From Hyalella azteca (lineage: Eukaryota; Arthropoda; Malacostraca; Amphipoda; Hyalellidae), in NCBI RefSeq assembly GCF_000764305.2, contig NW_025946557.1, positions 124,001 to 188,000 on the forward strand: a DNA stretch of 64,000 nt, in the 5' to 3' direction. The translations under genes were made by a program, and so were the position numbers. The notes under the pieces are model-generated. The model ran no database searches. It saw only the letters and a program-made list of their open reading frames with translations, and was not told where the DNA came from. This document shows, in pieces, positions 1-12,629 of the stretch (positions within the stretch are counted from its first letter, which is position 1; each line of letters opens with the position of its first letter).

Positions 1-83
1 TTTCAAGCTAAATCTACCAATCATAGACAAGAAAATAGTGCGTAAGTACTTACGTTCACTTTGCTAGTTTTGAAAGTATGGCC
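1..83 (+). mobile_element. MITE, right-hand part, cut by window edge
   Basis: Matches the last 80 or so bases of the family seen at 6275-6420 and ends in TTTTGAAAGTATGGCCCC. It lies in the intron just before the first GluCl exon of the window. Confidence 0.7.
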
Positions 84-155
84 CCAGTTCCATTACATTA
101 ACCTTGATTATAAGTTCAGTTCTAATAGTTGCATGTATCTTATTTTCACTGTTAG

Positions 156-235
156 ATTCCTCGCATGATGAGCCAACTCTGGTCACAGTCAACCTACTCC
201 TGCGGTCAATTAGCAAAATTGACGACTACCACATG
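156..235 (+). CDS. GluCl: GluCl exon: N-terminal ligand domain
   Basis: 80 nt, entered in phase 1 from an exon outside the window, after an acceptor ending gttag. It translates as [12 protein letters not shown] then [14 protein letters not shown] and ends at ATG before gtgagt. RSISKIDD is nearly invariant in arthropod GluCl. The first split codon (xAT) is probably Asn, giving a possible N-x-S glycosylation site. The intron that follows is about 8 kb. Confidence 0.9.
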
Positions 236-3200
236 GTGAGTTCAGGGCAGACTAGCGAGAAATAATAAAGGAATACAACTAGAAAAAATATTCGTGTGTT
301 ACTATTAGTTATAAAACAAAATGCACAAAAAAAACTGCTCGAAATTGCATGCAACAAAACTGCAAATCATCAAGTTAGCGCGCACCTTCGTGGAAATTTT
401 CATCGAATTTTACTTCTAACTTCTAAAAAATTCTCAATAGTTTTTTATTATTATTAAGATTATTTGAGTTATTCCATCTGAAGTTTGGGTGTTTTAGTTA
501 AAATAAAACTACTGAGTACTTAAGTTTTGATTGACAATTTGCAAGATCAGCCATCAAAATTTTCATTTTATGAATAGTTGAGTTACCTATTAAACCTATT
601 TTGTTCGGTATATTTGAATTATTTTTAATGTTTCATATGGATTCGTTGAACCGATGTCCAGATAATGGCCAGCCTTCGGCTCCCTGTCACTGCCTGTTAT
701 TCCTAAATGACATGTGGAAGACAAGATTTTATTTATACAAACACAAGCTTCCAGTTTTCGAAATTCTCGTACTAGTCATACCAAAAGCCCCAAGGGGAAT
801 TGTGGGCAAAATCTTCCCCCAAAATCCCAATCTTGCAAGTAATCCTTCCGTTGAACGGATCAAATCCCCAGCCCTCTTCTTCCCTAAACCTCATGCCTCC
901 TCAACTTGCCGTGTTTGGAACTCCCCAACAACAGCGACAAGCGTGCGCTTGCTGGGGAATCTGTTGTCCCCTTATATATAACGGGCGTGTTATAGGCGGC
1001 CAGGGTATGGCCGACCATATAGGTCGATATTTGCCAACAATGTAGCCTGTGTTTTGAAGCGTATGCACTTTCCGTGCTTTATAAACATTGCAATATAATT
1101 TGCGTAGATAAATTCACTTAGTTTGTGATCGTATTCAGAGAAATTCAATTTTCTACCAAGTAGCTCAGTGCTTCTGAAGTCGGATTGCCAGCCAGAAGAC
1201 GTGTTTCACGGTATACCTTTAAATTTAAATGCAAAGAAAATTTTCTCCAAAATTCATCATATTTTCGTAGAAAGTGTTGGAACTTTAAATATAAATGAAA
1301 ACAAAATTTCGGACTATGAACATTTTATATAAAGATATTATAATTTTTGTGGAATTTTCTTTACATTTAAATTTTTCGCAAATTTGCGATTCAAGCAATA
1401 AAGTGACATAAATAAATGGAACATCTTGTTACAACCCCCTTAGCACTGTAGCCAGCATGTGAAAGGAAGAAAGTTATTTACAAACAATAAAACTTTTTTA
1501 ATGGAATTTATATCGTAATATCGTGTATATTGAATGGTAATAGTTACTCTAGATGAATGTATAATCTTAACTTACGTCGTTGAGAACGAATATCCACTTT
1601 CAGTAAAGATTTCATCCACCTAAAGATGAAGCCAAGAATTCATATAAATTAAGTAAAAATTAAAATTTCAACACGTAACTGAAACCATTATATTCTCACC
1701 GGTCAGCGACAACCTTGTGTCAGCGAGCATGAAAAGAACGCTTTTCCTTCACCGGAAGAATAGCCTGCTTGATTATATGGCGCAATTGTGATGCCGATGA
1801 CACGGGCTAAGTGGCAAAAAAATATGTATATATTTACCAGACGATATATTCAACAAGATCGATGTAAAAACATTACCCGTGGCTGCATGAATCAATTGTT
1901 CTTGCTACGTATTCATCTTTCGTAAGCCCTCAATGATAAATTATGACTATTAATGGTAAATAATGGACATGGAAAAAACCTCTAACAAAAATCGAGCAAT
2001 TGTCAAATATATTTAAATTTTGAGAATATCATTCCAGTTTCTCAGAAAATTACTTAATGTCTTTCCAACAATGTGTTATGGTTTTGTACCGTTCAATCCA
2101 AAAGATGTTGACCTACAGGCCATTGAACTCCGAGTTTGAATTTATAATATAAACTTACACTAACAATTCATATTCAGGCTCATCAGGTGAATTATAAGGG
2201 CAATAATTCAATTAAACCTTTCATAGAGGGATAAAAAATCATCCATCGTAAAATTACGCACAATATCTTCTATCAGAATTTTATAAAGTAAACTCTAAAT
2301 CACTTGGGACAGGTCTGCAAGTTCGCCAAAAATTCTACATCGATTTTGAGGGGTTTGGTCCCTAATTTTTACAACATTTTCTATAATGTTGTAAGTGGAA
2401 GGACGACCTGAGCGAGGTTGGTCATTAATTGGCATTTCATTTTTTTTTTTTTGAAGCGGAAGAACTACCCGAAAACTTGCGTTCTCCCCATAGCATCATC
2501 CCTGCAGGACATCTGTAGCCTTTCCTTGCCAGTTTTTCACGGAAGAAAGAAACATTTGATGGCCGCACGTTGCTCACGAAAATCAGCCATCATCAAAAAA
2601 CAACGATAGCGAAAAAAATTGCCACAAAAAATATTGCGATAATAGAACACGGCAGAATGCGGTACTACCAAAATTTCGCCCACCTCACAGTCAGTCCATT
2701 ATTTTAAGGGGTCCCTCCTCGTATGTCCATCAGAAATCGAAAAAAGTGAATATAAATGATAGAAAAATTGATAAACTCTGAGCAAATATACAGAAATGGA
2801 CGCCGCTGCAGTAGCTGGTTTCGGAACACTGCTGGAAACTTGCATAATTATCCCAATTTAGATTCACCTCAGAGTAATTTAAAACAGTTCCTCTTAAAAA
2901 TTCATGATTGTAAGACTGCATTTGCTGCAAGATTTACATCCAAAACCTGTGCAAGAAACAAGTATATGAACAAATTAATGACTTGGCGTTCACTGTTGCT
3001 GCCATGGAAAATTGCAGCAATTTCGTCGAGTCATTTCGCTTCTTAAAATTACTGATTGATGTGCGCATAGTTGGATTTAAAAACGCTTCCAAAGGATGAA
3101 TTTCCTTCCTCCGCAGATACACATTTAAAATTTAATCGACCAAGCTAAAACAATAATAAAGTATATTATGCATATATATTAACAACGCTCCTCTCTCGAC

Positions 3201-6200
3201 CACTGCATGGTCGCAACTGAACTGAGTGGACGAAAAACTTCATAGCCCGCGCACCATATTGCGCATGGCGCCACCTTCCTAGGACTAATGGCCGCCACGT
3301 GGCGCGCAATTCAAATAAGTAAGTTCCCGCGCCGCACCCTGTACAATATATTATATAATATTGCTATTATTATCATAATAACAGTATTATTATGACTGTT
3401 GTCATTAATTATTTTATTCTATCATATATATTTTATTCCTGAGCCCAACTTTGCCAACAAGCGCTGTAACTCCTGAGTTGCGATGTTAACGCTCACAAAT
3501 TTCAGCAGTTTTAATTAAGGCAATGCCGAAAATTCCTAAATAAAATACAATGTAATTGCTTTCTATTTGCTGCATTGTTTATAAAGCTTTTGTAAATTGG
3601 CTTTCGCTTAGCCGGGAAAAAATCTTAATGCGGGCTAACGATTAAGCTTCCTGTTACAGTCGATTTGATTTTTATTGCAACAATGAATACCAGACTACGA
3701 AACTAGAATCAAGATCACCTGATTCACAAAAAAAAAGATAAAATTCATTCTGCAAGTTTTTTAACCTACGACTTTTCTAGCTTGCTCACCTTTAGCCTTT
3801 GCCGCGAGATACAGCCATTACTACCAACGAAGTTGAATAAATAAATAATAAAGTGTGTAAAATTTTCTAACAGATTAGAGTGCCACATGTCAAAGCAGAA
3901 AATTGTGTTCGAAATGTGGCAAAACCAGAAAAACTAAAAAAAAAAACTCATGAACATGTTATTTTAGGGGATAACCTCGGTATTGATGCAGCTTGAGAGG
4001 CAGCGATGCGACATCATGACCTCAAATACCTTTCAAATTTTATCGGTGGCCTAGGGTCGGCCAATGAATGGCCACCCATGAATCGGCCAAGATTTACAAT
4101 AGAGGTTACAAGCGAGGCGGCAAATTGTGCAGCTGCCACTGCGGCAAATTTTTCCGACTGAAAAAATAATCTTTCGACGTCGCTAAATCTTCGGGACGCA
4201 GCCGGGGGTTCGGGGGGAACCGCTGCAGGGGACGTGGGGGAACCGCTGCAGGGGACGTGGGGGGAACCGCTGCAGGGGACGTGGGGGGAACCGCTGCAGG
4301 GGACGGGGGGAACCACTACTGGGGACGTGGGGGGAACCGCTGCAGGGGGCGTGGGAGGAACCACTGCAGGGAACCGGTGCAGGTTCCTAACGGCTACAAT
4401 TGATGTCGTATGAAACATCATTAATTCGTGCCATGGATTTCGGATATTGAAATCATTAAAGTAAATTATTTGTTTCGTCTCTGAATTATTTTTAGAATGA
4501 GAACGTCCTAAAAGAAAGAAATAATAAATATTTTTAAGGGCTTCCACCGAGGCAATACGCTATTATATACATAAGAAAAGCAAGACGTGAGACATTTCAT
4601 GGCTGTTCAAATACATGTAATAGTTATAATTTCTATAACATTTTAAACGAAATAAAAATTAACGTTAAACTCTGCCGGATGAGGTTGATGCTGCAACGAT
4701 TAATCCTGCTGTGTCAGTTTAGTCCGGCAGATAAGCTGGAATAAATTTACGGTTTCAAAGAAAGCAAACTGAAGTAATAGATAACCATAACATACGAAAA
4801 TGAAAGCTGCGTAATTCAATCATAATATACATGTGGTGTTAGATGGGGTTAAAACTTATAATAAAAATAATTTACGATATATCATATCTACAATGGGCCG
4901 TAATATGAATTATGAAACTGGAAAGCTCTGCGTCAGCGTAGGTGCTGCAAATAATGTGAATTACGGCGTAGCTGCAATTTACTAATATTATTTTGCGTTT
5001 ATTTTTAATTATATTCATCGATAGTAAAACATAAGCAGCAAGCGCGGGTATCTCGTATACCTAATTTAATTCTGCAAACATTTAAGCTTCAGCACAGCAA
5101 GCAATTCTCCACGTGATCTCATTTCCTTACTGAGGAAGACATCCGCCATGACTTCAGTGCATTAAAGTTTATGTTCCAATATGGTGCAAAATTAAGCTAT
5201 TCTTTAGGTCCCAGGAACTGCCAATGCATATGTTATTAATTTGAGCAAATTGGTAGAACTTGTACTGTAAATTTTTGATGTGTATATAATTTTATTTTAA
5301 CTGGATATTAGCGGCACATTTGTCATCAATAAGCCATCGCGGCTCCCATAAACAAAAATTATAAGGTTTATTTCTAGATTCAATGAACAATAATTGGCTC
5401 ATCGCTATTCATGCCTCGTTTAAATATAAAGCGCCTCGTCGCAATGCAAAATAAAATGCTTGAATCCCATCGTCTCTTCTCTCGTCGCTGAATCAGTCTC
5501 GCTGCTCAATGCAAATGGACCAGGGAATATTAGAAGTCTCTTCCTGTCACCAATTTCAATGGATTTAATCACCGCGAAAAAAATATGCTCGGGTTTTTGG
5601 AGAGGGTTTGATGAGAGATTGTTTCGGTCCATCGATCCTGTCATGACTCGTGGAGAGACGAATAGTGCAGAACATGCCAGCGCAGTGCAGCAACGCAAAA
5701 GGCACATCCGCACGCAGAACAGAACAGTGCAGAACAGACCAGCGTAGAGCAGCAACGTAAAAAAGGCACATCAGAACGCAGAACAGAATAGTGCAGAACA
5801 GAACAGTGCAGAACAGACCAGCGTAGAGCAGCAACGTAAAAAAGGCACATCAGAACGCAGAACAGAACTATGCAGAGCAGAACCACCCTGAGCATGACCG
5901 TGCAAAGAATAACCAAGCAAAACAGAACCAAACTAAGCAGAAGCCTGCAGAGTAGTAACTATTCTCCCGAAGAACCGTGCAGAGCAGTAACCATTCAAAG
6001 TCTTAAGCTGAAGCCGTAAGTTGGACGCAACGCAGTGCACCTTCTCCTCAAAAAACTATGAACAAAATGAAAGGAGCGTTTTTTATGTATTTAATTTTTC
6101 CTGTCGATATTGTTGCTATTATTTACTATTCAAAACTACGGCAGAACACCAAGCTGACGTCTGTAAGCGGCTAGCACCGTACCTAGGGTCATAGTATTAA

Positions 6201-8289
6201 TTCTCCGGTTATAGAGTAGAACTTAGTACGAAGAGATGGGCTGAGGTGTGTCAGGTATTGCTACTTTATGACCTGGGGCCATACTTTCAAAAGAAGTTAA
6301 GAGATCGTAAGTTCATCAGCCAATCATTGACGGCCTTTGAAATAAATTCCACCAATCATAGACAAGAAAACAGAGCGTAAGTACGTACGTTCACTTAGCG
6401 AGTTTTGAAAGTATGGCCCCCGCTTAATGTAAGTAATTGCATTTACTCTCACATTATTGATTAGTTCATGTATTCTATATCTCTCACTACTATTAGTCAA
6501 TTCATGTCTAGACTAAATTTATATTAATTGAATTATTCTATTTTTAGAGCTATGACCTAGAATTAAGTGAACACTGTAAGAGGAAAATTAATATGTATTA
6601 AAATCACTTGGCTGCTTAAGTCGCAAATTCACCAGGAATTTAAAAGTAAAGAAAATAGCCTAGGCTTGCAGAGCATAGGGGCAGGAGTTATAGAACAGGG
6701 AACATACTTGCGCATCCCCCTCATTCAGCCGTACGTATTCATGCCGAGCAGTGCAACGTCCCGGTGTCCAATAGTGATTTTAGAGTTTTAGCCTCCACAA
6801 CCGGTGTTTCTGACCTACGAATTTTAGAATCATTATTTATTTTCAAACAGAAACCCAGTTTAAATGCTGCATTCAGTTCCTATCCTCTACAAATTGTAAA
6901 TAGATAGTACTTTCTCTACATGTCATCTCATTTTTATTTCTGTTATCTTCGATTTTAGTTCTAATGTCCTCAAGTTTAGGTGAATTGTTTGAATGTGAAT
7001 TTTAGGCTACTAATTGCTTGTACCTGTGTTCTAGGTTTTGAACTGACGATGGAGCTGGACTCCGAAACGTTTTCTCTTATCAGAAATTGTGAACTTTTTG
7101 GCTATTTTCTTTACTTTTAAATTCCTGGAAAATTAATAGTCTTGACAACTTAATGCCCATGTTTTAAATATTTTTCAAACCTTACAAATTTTGATGAACG
7201 ATGAATGCTAATATGTATTAATTTTTAAATAATAAAGTTAATAGTTACCAGTTTTATTTTAATACCAAAAAATGTGTGTATAGTCAATGTTGCAAAACTA
7301 ATGGGAATAGCACACCGATCTGGCGCAAGAATAAAGCTGCAAATCATCATGGTGCGTATTGCATGTATTCCTACTGTACGCAAAATTTTTTAGAAAGTTT
7401 GACATTTGCATAGTGAAACTACTTTTTTATTAAGTTTGTTATGAATATGTGTTTTTCCAAATTTTTCGTTCTTATAACGATGGTGTAAGTAACATCGTAA
7501 CGGTTTCTGTAAAACCCAAATTCCCTTTACTACAAGTATATTTGTATGATATATAAAATATGTAATCAAATCAAAACTTTAATCTTTAAAAAAAACTTGG
7601 CTTCCTCGTCAAACCAAAATAATCATTTTTTTTTTGTTGAAGTAACGTATTATTGGATATTTTAGATCATATTTCCTTGTAGAAAAATTCAATTGTCGCC
7701 CATGATCCCCATGAAAATTTTTCACTTTTAGTTAGTGATATCGTCGACCATTCAATATACTTCTCGAAAAATTGAAATTGAAAAATCAGTGATAAAGCAC
7801 GACCTATTTCTCACGTCCTCACCAGTCATTTTTGTTCTTATTAGGATACATTTTTTAACAGGTTATAAAGTATAACCATCGTTTTAGGATAACCCTCGTA
7901 TATTTAGTTACCGTTCTCAGCAACAACATGAATTTAATCAAAAAAAGTAATCATGACATACGGTGTGCTTTGTCTCTTCAATAATTGAAAATCGATGAGT
8001 ATTTTCAAAACCATTCATCGAATTTATGACGTTTTTCACATTTCCGACGTAATTCCTCGAATTTTTGACGTTTTTTATCACATTTTTGAGATACATTTCT
8101 AACGATTTTTTACATTTCTGACGTTATTCCTCTCATTTCCGACTATTTCCCCAAAATTTTCGACATTTTTCATGTCTATTTATACATTTTTACTGCGCGC
8201 AGGAGTACAGCGTGCAACTCACATTCAGGGAGGAGTGGAACGACCCTCGACTACGCTACAATAATATTGGCGGTACAATGAAAATATTG

Positions 8290-8372
<83 letters not shown>

Positions 8373-11300
8373 CAGCGTTAGATAATTATATAAGTAATTT
8401 AAGTGTTGGACAACCAATATTGCGGGAAAACGAACATGTTTCTAAACATACTAGAATACTCGAGTTAGAAAAATTACAGGGTGCTTCACTAAAACTTCCT
8501 GTTTTGTATTTTGCGTCAAGCAGCCAGATGTTAAGAGAAAAGAGCGGAGATTTTTCATATAGAGAGCAAGGTCATAAATTTTTGTGTCCGCCTAGTTAGT
8601 AGCCGCTATGCATTGGACAAGGGAGAAGCGTGCGTTTGCTATCAAAGCGTACTTTTCTAATGGCCATTCCATTATCGTTATTCAACTAACATTCCGTACT
8701 CGGTTCCGTATTCGTCCTCCAGGTCGGGTTCCTAATTGGAAATCAATTATTATGTGGGTGAACACATTCAGGGCAATCTGAAGTGTGAATGCAAGAGGGT
8801 CTGGAGGTCAGCGGACTGCCACAACACCAGATAACATTGAAAGAGTTAGAGAAGCATTTCTGCGTTCGTCACAACTTCTTAGACAACATTATGCAGAGCG
8901 CCTCACCTCTTTGTGATGTGACGGCACATTTACTCAAGAAACAACCTTAAATAACGAGACTTGCTATTTTTCTGTTAAACTACCTAATGAGTTGCCTTAT
9001 GCTGCTCAATATAGATTAGGCAAGTGGCGAATTGTATTGATTTGACCACCTTTTGCCGGCCCTATCCCCCAATTAGGCTCGGTGTGATTTTTTCATGGGA
9101 TTATCTTATATAAATTGTTTACAATGACTGTCCAAGAACCCTACCTCATTTGAAGAACAACATACGCCAAGCCCTCCCCAACATACCCGTCAATATGCTT
9201 CAGCGAGTTGAACGGAACTTCTAAAAATCGACTAACATAATGCATTGACAATATGGCCGCCATTTTTCCAATGTGTCTTTTAAAAGTAAATAATACAAAA
9301 ATTCAAGTAATGAATTTTTTCAACAAAATTTTTATTGTAATGATATCTTTGCGAGTTCTTTTTTATTAAGCCTTCAAATCAGGAAGTTTCCGTGAATCAC
9401 AACTGTACACCACAGGAGGCATCAAGTTCTCACACAGAATATACACCACAGAAGGCATCAAGTACTCACACAGAATATACACCACAGGAGGCATCAAGTA
9501 CTCACACAGAATATACACCACAGGAGGCATCAAGTACTCACACAGAATATACACCACAGGAGGTATACTCACACAGAATATACACCACAGGAGGCATCAA
9601 GTACTCACACAGAATATACACCACAGGAGGTATACTCATACAGAATATATAGTATACCACAGGAGGTATACTCACACAGAATATACACCACAGGAGGCAT
9701 CAAGTACCTGACCCTGACTGAGCCAGACAAAGTTTGGATGCCGGACTTGTTCTTCAAGAACGAAAAGAAGGGACATTTCCACGAGATCATCCTCCCCAAC
9801 GTCTACCTCAGGATATTCCCCAATGGGGGAGTGCTCTACAGCATCAGGTTAGTTAACTATCAATAAAAATATCAGCTTAATTCTTTGATGTAAATTGTTT
9901 ACAGTAGAGCAGCATCTTAATTCTTAATTCGTTCGCTAACTATCAATAGAAATATCATCTCAATTCTTTGATGTAAAATATTTACAGTAGAACAGCTCCA
10001 GGTTCGCTAATACAATATCAATAAAAATATCATCTCAATGCTTTGATGTAAATTGTTTACAGTAGAGCAGCATCTTAATCCTTAATTCGTTCGCTAACTA
10101 TCAATAAAAATATCAGGTCAATTCTTTGATGTAAAATATTTACAGTAGAGCAGCATCAGGTTCGCTAATATCAATAGAAATATCATCTCAATTTATTCTT
10201 TGATTTCAATTATTTACAGTAATCAGGTTCGGTAACTGTCAACAAAAATATCATCTCAATTCTTTGATGTAGATTATTTACAGTAGAGCAGCATCAGGTC
10301 CGCTAACTATCAATAAAAATTTCATCTCAATTCTTATATGTTGAATATGCTCAGTAAAGCAGCATCAGGTTAGCTAATTGTCAATAAAAATTTCATCTCA
10401 ATTCTTTGATGTAGATTATTTACAGTAAAGCAGCATCAGGTCCGCTAACTATGAATATAAAATTGCACAGTTATTTATTAAATAATTTCATCACAATTGT
10501 TTGATAGAGATTACTTACAAATGCCAAGTGCGAAATATTTAGAACCTTAAATATTTGATTCATTTTTAGCGCATTTTCTCATTTATGGAAAAATGCACTA
10601 TTGTGCTCGCCATGTCCGTCTGTCTGTCTGTCCGTCTGTCCGTCCGTCCGTGACCTCAAGTTTTCTTCGACGAGAAAATATGTTCTCTATCACTCACTGC
10701 AGCGAGTACTGAGTTATATTTTTTCATTATTTAATATAAACATATAACATTGAAACATATATTCCTCGTGTCTCAGTTTGTATATCCCTTCAGAAAAAAG
10801 GGTTTTCTGTACCTAAAGTTCTCACCATATTGATCGTATTATATTATTATAACTTTAATCATCAGGGTTTCAAACAAGTTATTTAATCCTTCACCGAAGG
10901 TCTATTCAATCTAATTATTTTTGCAATTTCTTTGTACTCGTCGTTGGTTATTCCTAATCTTCACTGCATCGCTGCTCCTGCTACAATGATGGGGTCTACG
11001 TTGCAGTTCTCACATCTGTTACGAAGAAGTTTGTACTAGATTGTTATTAATATTATCATCTAGTAAATTCTATTTTACTACATATTTGTTATTATGTCAT
11101 GCAGAATGCATCCAAAATGCGTCTAAAAAATTGTTCGTGCAGGATATCGCTGACGTTGTCATGTCCGATGAACCTTCAGCTGTACCCTCTGGACACGCAG
11201 CTCTGCCAGCTGCTACTTGCCTCGTGTATGCATACAATAGTAAAATAATGGTGATATAATTCATTGATTCAATTCATGATTCTCTGATAATATTGTTAAT

Positions 11301-12592
11301 TCAACGTTAATGGCTCAAATTTAAATTAAGGCTTATTTTCTTAATAGTATTTTTTCTTTGCTTTTGTAAAACTGATTCTAGTTATGGCAATAATTGTAAG
11401 ATAAAATTTTGGTGTTCCGTTTGGAGATCAATATTTTCCGCTTATTAGATTAATTTTAGCCTTTTAGCGATCATCACTATCTAGGATATTATCTCGATTA
11501 TTTAACAACTGCTCAAAACCAAAACTGGAATCAAGCATTTTTTATCCTCCACCATAACTTAATAATGATTTATCGATGTCCAAATCCACGTTCATATTCT
11601 GGACACTGCTCAAAATTATGCTTCATATCCTCTAATTTATGGGAAGTTACAAGCTGGAGACAAATATTCATTCTATTATCTTTATCATTACAATGATAAA
11701 GACGCATACTGGAAGACAGATTTCTTACGTAATTTCAGTTAAGCCACTGAGCCTTTCTATCAACAACACTCGATACTTAATATAAAAATATTCACACCAA
11801 AAGCTTGTTATTGATGTTTCTAAGGCTCTTTTAAAGTTAATATTACGTCATACTAATAATATACTAGTTTAATATAATAGTAATATATCGTAATATGTTT
11901 TAGATGGCTGGACCACGGAAGACCTGATCTTCAGGTGGCTGGCTGAGAAGCCTGTCCAGATACCGGGCAACCTCCACCTGCCTCGTTTCACGCTCGAGAA
12001 CTTCTACCCGAAATACTGCAACAGCAAGACCAATACTGGTGATTACTTAACCTTATCATACCTCACTCTGCTACAAATAATATAACAGCAAGACCAATAC
12101 TGTTGAATACTTAACTCTTTCATACCTCACTCTGCTACAAATACTATAACAGCAAGACCAATACTGGTGATTACCTAACCCTTTCATACATCACTCTGCT
12201 ACAAATAATATAACAGCAAGACCAATACTGGTGATTATTTAACCCTTTCATACCTCACTCTGCTACAAATACTATAACAGCAAGACCAATACTGGTGATT
12301 ACTTAACCCTTTCATACCTCACTCTGCTACAAATAATATAACAGCAAGACCAATACTGGTGATTATTTAACCCTTTCATACCTCACTCTGCTACAAATAC
12401 TATAACAGCAAGGCCAATACTGGTGATTACTTAGCTTTATCATACCTCACTCTGCTACAAATACTGCAACAGCAAGACCAATACCGGTGATTACTTAACC
12501 CTTTCATGCCTCACTCTGCTGCAAATACTATATACTATAACAGCAAGACCAATACTAGTAAGGCTAGAACTCACTTTCCTACACAACGCGGC

Positions 12593-12629
<37 letters not shown>

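Larger units (their letters stand above)
236..8202 (+). other. Large GluCl intron
   Basis: About 8 kb with no exon-like sequence on either strand. It contains GC-rich blocks at 775-1030 and 3190-3345 that look like interspersed repeats of unknown type, minisatellites at 4211-4385 and 5667-5880, one MITE, a 500-bp element with 29-bp inverted ends at 6632-7128, and degenerate TTTTGACGTTTTTCACA-like repeats at 8020-8165. The rest is unremarkable AT-rich sequence. Confidence 0.7.

Noticed and set aside
601..1045. Two overlapping open frames of 126 and 81 codons
   Set aside because: Inside the large GluCl intron, no splice-site or codon-usage support and no recognisable domain; probably part of an unidentified repeat.
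4014..4547. Pro-rich 177-codon open frame on the minus strand
   Set aside because: Its core is the 23-bp GC-rich minisatellite; flanks are AT-rich intron.
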